NCBI RefSeq assembly: GCF_907165205.1
Contig: NC_058194.1
Span: 27,776,856 to 27,840,855 of the forward strand
Source of the DNA: Coccinella septempunctata
Taxonomy: Eukaryota; Arthropoda; Insecta; Coleoptera; Coccinellidae
Direction: 5' to 3'
Length of the DNA: 64,000 nucleotides
The translations under genes were made by a program, and so were the position numbers. The notes under the pieces were generated by a model. It saw nothing but the letters and a program-made list of their open reading frames with translations, was not told the origin of the DNA and did no database searches. Shown one piece after another: positions 57,954-64,000 of this stretch (within the stretch, counting starts at the first letter, position 1; each line of letters opens with the position of its first letter).

Positions 57954-58079
57954 CTTTGCTAGCACCGTCTGGTCCTCTTAAAATAGTACACTCTTCTATT
58001 GTTCCAAAAGGCGCAAATAACTGTCTGACATCTTCTTCAGTTTGTTGCTTGCTGAGCATTCCCACGAACAGCTTTCTAT
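57954..58079 (-). CDS. bru-3: CELF/Bruno RNA-binding protein, exon for first half of RRM2
   Basis: This 126-bp internal exon encodes the start of the second RNA-recognition motif of a CELF/Bruno splicing and translation regulator. The peptide contains the RNP2 motif (KLFVGML), then SKQQTEEDVRQLFAPFGTIE and ECTILRGPDGASKG, which match CELF RRM2 almost residue for residue. The acceptor is CACAG at 58080-58084 and the donor GTAAG at 57953-57949. The exon begins two bases into a codon (completing Asp) and ends one base into the Gly codon finished by the exon at 46392, so the frame is continuous. CELF proteins bind GU-rich RNA to control alternative splicing, translation and decay. The upstream exons (RRM1, N-terminus) are not in the window. 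The symbol rests on recalled similarity of the linker to insect bruno-3; bruno-2 is less likely. Confidence 0.93.
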
Positions 58080-61000
58080 CTGTGATCATAAAACAGACTA
58101 CTTAGAATTTTCGAAGTAGAACGGTTCAATTCATAAACAGCCAAACAAACTAGCCTTGGTGCATTTCCATGTATTCTTCGCTAAATTATCGAAACAAGCC
58201 AACAGGTTCTCGCTAACTGAAGGTCTGTCTGCATTTTGTCTTATCCGAGTTACGAATTGGCGAAAGCGTTTCTCATCAACTATTTTCTTCTTATAGGGAG
58301 AAATACGAAATTATAATATCTTCTTTATTTAGTGAAAACTCTTATCTAAAAGAATGATAAAAAGTTAGTGAACGCGAAAACCTAATGAGTATCGATACAT
58401 ATATCATAATATTTCGTTAGGTTGAGGTTGCAAAATGGCGGAGGAAATACGAAAAATCCTAATTTTTTCATATCGCATGAAGATTTCCGAATCGAATGAG
58501 AATTCAACAGTTGCGAGACCCTCAGTTACCGAATTCGCAGAGGCTTGTATGATAGACATTCAAGGAACGAGCTCTGGAGCTAGCACACGATGATAACATC
58601 GGATCTAGTTGTCAGTTGACGACACTAAGGCAAGGGACGGATAATTTAAGGACTGGAAGTTGGAGGATATACCTGGGGGAATTCATGGCAACCCGACCTG
58701 GTGGTCCTAACGTTGAATTATCATCAATCAAGTAGACATTCTTGATTTCTGTCATTTTCGAGACGAGGTTATTTTTTTTTGAGGTATGTGCCAGACAACA
58801 TTAATACCCGTCAAACAAATGTCGGAAGTTGATGCGTTTTCGTATCAACAGAATCTGTAAACGGTAGCTCTATCCATAACTATTTATGCTGGTTACAGGT
58901 TTTCACGTTTGTGTACCTGAAGTGAAAAACGGAACAATTCGAAATCGATAAAATTGAATATTGCCAACCGGATAGTCCGGATTAGCAGAATAGTGAAAAT
59001 AGAAGACACGATTCTGAATGATTTGAAAACGAGAAGAAAACCTACGATGGAAATTTCGCTGGAGTGGTACCGGAAGCTATGTAATACTATTTCAAGTCTT
59101 CTTCATCAGGTGTCTCAGAGGAGTAGCTACTGGGAACTGGTTGACAGTGCTATAGTTGCAGCGTTGTTTTCCTTCCTAAACGGTGTTGCTAGATGTGCCA
59201 AAAAGCTCACAATATCGAACTAACAGTTTAACTCACCGCATCTACTTCCATCCTGGCTCTACGAGGAGGATGAGCAAGCCAGTATTACCACGAGAACTAA
59301 GTACATTGAAACACCATCTAACAACACCAATCAACCGCGTACACTTAGGCTACTTACCTGGATTCCTGGGTGGGAATCACTATGAAAAAATATGAAATGA
59401 TTGCTTGAGACAATATGAAGTAGGTGGCTTACGAAATTTATTGAATGATTATTTTCATGAAAGGATATTGTGGTAGGCCATCTATACTTAAGGAATTACC
59501 TAGGTTTATTTTAGAAAGCAATTTTGAACTTGACTGGAGATTATATCGGTGGAAACACATCGCTGAAAGCGTATTCCACAATTTTTCAGTTTAATGATAA
59601 ACAGAAATTGGAGTTTTTGACTGAAGAGCATCCTTGGGTGCTACGTGAGAATCTAGCAGCAGCTGACATAATTTCCTGTGGCTTAGTAGCTTCAGAATCG
59701 CCCCAAAAGACCGAAAAATTGACAGTCACTCAGGAAGATGCTAGGACCTCATTGAATGAAGTATCTGATCATCCATCATCAAGTTAGAAGTCACGAATGG
59801 AAATTTTCGAGAGTAAGATGTTGTTTGAGTCTTCATTTATCAAGAATCAAAAACATACTGATGGGATCATATTATTCGAAAGCTTTTATCTTTTCGTAGA
59901 TCACTATTGGTTGAATAACCGAATTGAAGGGGCACTTATTCTTCATCGAAATAAATTGAAGCTCTCGTGTATACGTTTGGAGCAAACCAAGTGATGTAGG
60001 TTTGGGAATTTGGGCATTTTCAGTCGTGTGACTTAGAGGTCTCGCTTTTGGTACGTATTGATATTTCTGATGCATCAAATTTTGAAGACAAATCGCGTCC
60101 GCAGAAAAGCAAGATTGAAATTTACTAAGATGTAGAAACAATGAAAATACTTTATTGTTTATTCTGAAATGGAACTATGAACTATGGAAAAAATTTTTCC
60201 TTATGATACCAAGGTTGGTTTAATCAATGGATACTGGGACTTATTTAGAAAACCAGGGTATTGATGCTGTTTTGCCCGGAGAAAAAGATTGCTGCCTTTC
60301 GAACGTGAACATTCAGGTACACAAACGTCTAAGACATACATCGAACGAACGAGCTGTATATATATATAAAAAATGGCTGGCACAAAATAGAAAACATCGC
60401 AACGCAACTACAACAGTCTAATACGCACGAACGACACTGTCACAACGGCACAACAAGGACAGAGGACGGTGGTCTTACTTGACCGAAGCGATCGTAGGAG
60501 GTCGGGCTTGGGGGGCTAGCTTATTCCTCGTTACCTTGCTGCCCCTACTTCCAGTAAACGCCGCCGCTGCAGCTGTGGGCCGCCATGGCTCGCTCTGTAA
60601 TAAAACAGGTCAAGCAGCGGCGTCGGTTGTATTTTCGGGGGGTGATCCATTGGCGTCCCTCAATGGACTTCTTTCTTACGTGGGTAATCGTTAGGTTTCG
60701 CTTGTACGTCGTTTTTGGGAGAATTGGAAGATTTCATCAAGTTGTCCTTATGTGGATGATATCTTTTTTTTTAGAAGTTCGAATCATTCCGAGTTAGACT
60801 GGTGGGGTGTGGGAGACTTCCCTTCTGTTTCAGGAAGGGGAATAATTCTTTGGTTGCTACCCCTGGTATTGACGGTATGGTTTACAGTCTGAAGGACCCC
60901 GAGAAGAGATTAGAAAAGGACTAAAAAACAAGTTAATCGATTAAACTAAGCATTGTTGTGACCGAAAACAACATGTTCGTTTCTGCTGCTAAGTCCGCGA

Positions 61001-61199
61001 ACAATTTTGACTCCTTATGAATTTTAACATGTTTGCAGCATATCAGATGCAATTATCATTTCGAGTGGACTCTCAGAATCGCACACGAAAGAAAATTGAA
61101 GAGGTCGTTTGCTAAAGATGCCCTAAAAGTGAAGAGATGATTCTTTGTCCGAACACATTACTGATTCATGAAGAAATATGGGGTTAAATATGACCCCTG
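58080..61199. other. Upstream bru-3 intron, no recognised gene
   Basis: The intron preceding the RRM2 exon. Plus-strand frames at 58954-59223 (89 codons) and 59524-59787 (87 codons) are adjacent and might be pieces of an old mobile-element gene, but I recognise no motif. The frame at 60479-60694 is Ala-rich and lies in a GC-rich patch; it too is unsupported. No RRM1 exon is visible. Confidence 0.5.
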
Positions 61200-62860
61200 A
61201 TGTCAGAGGTCTGGAATGAGAATTTTAAGTGAAAAGGATTCTTCTGATTCTAATAGTTATCGACCCATTGTGTTCCTTTCAAAATTGTAGAGAGGCTAAT
61301 TCGTTTTAGGATTTAATCAACTCTAGAAGACGCTTTCCAAAATTGTCAAGGGGGTTTCAGGAAAAATAGAATTTGTTGTGATCAGGTTCTAAGCCTCACC
61401 ACATACATTGAAGCAGGTTTCAATGATAAACTGGAAACAGGAATAGCATTTGTGGATTTATCTCAAGCGTATGACACAGTATGTAAGGAAGTTTTGATAC
61501 GAATTGTGGAAAGATGCTGTGAAATAGTACGTTTCGTGTTTTTGTTGAAGATGATAGTAGTAATTTCAAAATTTTGAATAACGGTCCTCTACAAGGATCA
61601 GTTATAGCACCTCTTCCTTTCAATTTATATCTGTGTGATATCCCTACTACTTCTTGGGAGAAATTTATAAAAGCTGATGATACTTTTCTTGCATTCCGTC
61701 ATTCTGATTTTAGATGTATACAGTGTGTTCCTAAATTGAACGTACAAACGAAAAGGGGAGATTCCTTAAGTGAGTTTAAGAAAAAAAAGTCCCATAAACA
61801 TGGGGTCGCAAACGTTTCGTTTTCGAGAGACAGAGTGTTGAAGTTTGAATTGTTTTCAAGTTTTGTTCTCATAGTATCTACACTTCACAAGATATTCAAC
61901 TGAAATTTAGCATAGTTATTACATTTTAGAGTTCTCACCACGTGACATGGCAATTTCGATAGAAGATCTACAGGGTGATAGTTTTTCTGGAACACTGCTA
62001 CCGAAAACGAAACATTTGCGACCCCATGTTTATGGGACTTTTTTTACTTAATTTCACTTAAGGAATCTCCCCTTTTCGTTTGTACGTTCAATTTAGGAAC
62101 ATCCTGTAGAGAATAATCTATCTACAGATTTAGAAAATTCGAGGAAATACTTTTTCGTGTGGCGTTTGCGTCCTAAACCAAGTAAAACCGATGTTTCGTG
62201 TTTCCATTTGAATAATCATCAAGAATATGGGAAATTGAACGTAGTTTTCGGTAATTCTTTGTTGGAACATAACTTCAATTTGAAATATCTAGGAGTTACG
62301 CTGGATTCCTCGCTGAATTTCAAAGCACATTTGGGAACTTTATGTCTGAAGTTAAAACCTAGGAATAATATCTCACATAAGCTAGCTGGTACTTCATGGG
62401 TTGCTGATGCAACTACTTTTCCAACGGCAGCCCTAGCTTTGGTTTTTTGGGCTGTTGAATATTGTTGCCCCGTTTGAATTAATGGTGCTCAAGAGCAAAA
62501 AATGGATGCACAGCTATAACCTTCTGATGAGAATTATAACTGAAACTATTAGATCTTCACCTATTCAATAGTTACCAATTCTTTCGAGCTTTGTACAGCC
62601 TCATAATCGTAGACAGAGTGTAGTTATGAATTCTTGGAATAAATTTTACTCCTTTCCTGACTCATTTCCAATTTTGTCTTATATTCAACGAAATACGATC
62701 CCCAGACTAAAGTAGCATAAACCCTTATGGTCCAACTTTTTCCTTAATTCGAATGTAAGGAACAAAGTCTGAATGGAATACGTCTACTATTTTCAACCAA
62801 GAATTAGTTAGTGATTCCTTGACTAGAGATGTTTTGATCTTCCCAGGATAATATGTTGTA
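61200..62860 (+). mobile_element. Jockey-like non-LTR retrotransposon remnant, split by a miniature element
   Basis: The plus strand encodes RT landmarks in order: SNSYRPIVFLSKL near 61250, ETGIAFVDLSQAYDTVCKEV near 61440 (first catalytic Asp region), GPLQGSVIAPLPFNLYLCDI near 61585 and KADDTFLAF near 61675 (catalytic ADD, YADD in the family). After the insertion come RLRPKPSKTDVSCFHLNN, FNLKYLGVTLDSSLNFKAHL and ALALVFWAVEYCCPV near 62450. Weaker homology continues to about 62860. Frames are shifted several times. It is 5'-truncated and inactive. Assignment to the jockey superfamily is from recalled similarity. Confidence 0.87.
61721..62106. mobile_element. GTTCCTAAATTGAACGTAC miniature element, short form, inside the RT
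   Basis: A 386-bp element between TA at 61719-61720 and 62107-62108. The ends CAGTGTGTTCCTAAATTGAA and CAGGATGTTCCTAAATTGAA (complemented) are inverted. It keeps the outer parts of the 26622-27491 palindrome (GAAAAGGGGAGATTCCTTAA, AGTCCCATAAACATGGGGT) with most of one arm's interior and the centre deleted. Its position inside the retrotransposon shows it arrived later. Confidence 0.9.
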
Positions 62861-63740
62861 TTCCGAATCATATAAGAACAGACCACAAATGTTGCAATAG
62901 TATGCTTTTCCGATGGAATTCAGTTGAGAGCTTTGGACACTTTATATCGATCTTTTTGGTAAAATTTTTTCATATTTTTACTGCTAATTTCTCTCTTCGC
63001 AAACTGCAACAGATGTTCCATAGTGAAAATGTAGTCTAAGACCCATATCCCCAGTGAACCCATTTTCGATACGATTCCGATGACGAAGACGCCGTAGCAT
63101 CCGGTTTTATGCGAAATTCGATATCATACCTCCGTTAGGCACCGTTCCGTTCGATCCTGCAGGATACACATTATTCTAATATGTAAGTTCCCGGGAAACT
63201 CCGATAAGATCCTCCGAGGAATCGGATAGCGGAGGCAGGGAGATTTTTATGGCATCGACTAAAGACGACGTCCCTTATCAATGGGAGGCGGCGCGAGCTA
63301 TCGGCCGTATAAACCTGGAGAGCGGAAGACAAAGGAAAACATCAGTCAGCAGCAGTCGTTAAAATACGCAAAGTTTAAGTAAATTCGCCAATTTTCCCGG
63401 AGAAATGAACCGGAATCCACTCCGGGCGCGCCGTAACTCCAAGGACGGCTCCGAGAACGGTATCTGGTTTCGAATTGATGTACCGAGTTAACGTAACCAG
63501 TGTTGTTACCTGATATTCCGTCTACGGGCCTGGTTCGCAACTAAAAACGCTTCTTTCAGACGCTTAAACGGGCGAGATCGCTCGGGTTGCTCCCCTAATG
63601 ACTCCCGGAGTCTGGGATGAAAAAGAATGATTCGGAAAGGAGAGAAACATCGAGAAACATCGACTCGGATTGACCGACCTGACTGCCGTCAATTCGAAAA
63701 TGGCGGATCATGGAAGACGTTAGTCTCTTACAATTATAGA
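62861..63740. other. Intronic sequence, CpG-rich island 63060-63720
   Basis: Dense in CpG (CGATACGATTCCGATGACGA, GGAGGCGGCGCGAGCTATCG, CTCCGGGCGCGCC) and free of recognised repeats. The 64-codon minus-strand frame is unsupported. A candidate conserved noncoding block. Confidence 0.45.
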
Positions 63741-63960
63741 TGGGGAGCCCAAGAAGGGTATTCGGGATTTACTCGAGCTTGTCAGATTGAGATAAGGTGA
63801 GATACCTTGGACCCTGTGGAGTACCTCTACCAAAAACTGAATATAGGAGAATTGTGCGTGTCAGCGTGCCAGATTAAGATATATGTGGTTAATTACATGT
63901 TGAAAAGTATACATTCTCTTAATCTGACAATTTAAGCGTGACAAAAATGTCACCATAAAC
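63741..63960. repeat. Dispersed repeat (TGGGGAGCCCAAGAAGG family)
   Basis: Matches 42008-42066 at its left end and the GTCAGATT / AATCTGACA words of 43463-43640. It contains inverted CAGATTAAGATATATG (63870) and CTTAATCTGACA (63918), a dyad. No coding frame. Confidence 0.6.
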
Positions 63961-64000
63961 AATAAAAATTGGCCATAAAGGTTTTTTTTTATTTTCCGGT

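Noticed and set aside
59524..59787. 87-codon plus-strand frame, possibly a domesticated mobile-element gene
   Set aside because: No recognisable motif and no clear start context; cannot be separated from chance.
58080..64000. Search for the RRM1 exons of the CELF gene
   Set aside because: No sequence resembling CELF RRM1 was found on the minus strand, so these exons are presumed to lie beyond the window.
1..64000. CRISPR arrays, tRNA, rRNA or a bacterial-type defence system
   Set aside because: No regularly spaced short repeats, no tRNA cloverleaf was recognised, and the coding content is eukaryotic.

Overview
The window looks like AT-rich nuclear DNA from an insect. It holds a widely spaced gene with GT-AG introns, mariner elements, several non-LTR retrotransposon families and many palindromic TA-flanked miniature elements. 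I cannot fix the species; a beetle is plausible, but this is a guess. No rRNA, tRNA, CRISPR array or bacterial-type operon was seen.

One host gene explains the window. Six minus-strand exons (57954-58079, 46313-46392, 4915-5058, 1860-1989, 1433-1591, 159-257) join in one uninterrupted frame with matching phases. They encode RRM2 and most of the divergent linker of a CELF/Bruno RNA-binding protein, closest by recollection to insect bruno-3 (CELF3-6 type). RRM1 and the 5' end should lie beyond 64000, and RRM3 and the 3' end before base 1. Everything else is intron: 41.3 kb between the second and third listed exons, 11.6 kb between the first and second, and at least 5.9 kb upstream.

The introns are repeat-laden. 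Family A is a non-LTR retrotransposon with six 5'-truncated copies (7911, 10168, 12621, 15508, 31317, 39429). Family B is an RNase H-bearing non-LTR element with three clear copies (3685, 37456, 54205), the first with a 13-bp target duplication, plus a decayed relative at 540. Other retroelement pieces lie at 52575-53690, 53690-54160 and 61200-62860. Three copies of one mariner family lie at 22407, 28588 and 48256. Many near-perfect palindromes end in TACAGGGTG-like termini next to TA. Four of them abut at 24739-27491, and one splits a reverse transcriptase at 61721. A 1.0-1.15 kb inverted-repeat element occurs twice in opposite orientation (50733-51880, 54719-55740) and carries a helix-turn-helix reading frame with a putative 52-bp intron.

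Between repeats lie islands that look richer in CpG and lack recognisable repeats (for example 27560-28100, 33090-33340, 36560-37130, 38440-39080, 63060-63720). They are the best candidates for conserved intronic regulatory DNA. I found no convincing new defence or metabolic system. The most novel signals are the palindrome train, the helix-turn-helix element, the element with repeated subterminal words at 42072-43001, and the long hairpins beside a CELF exon.
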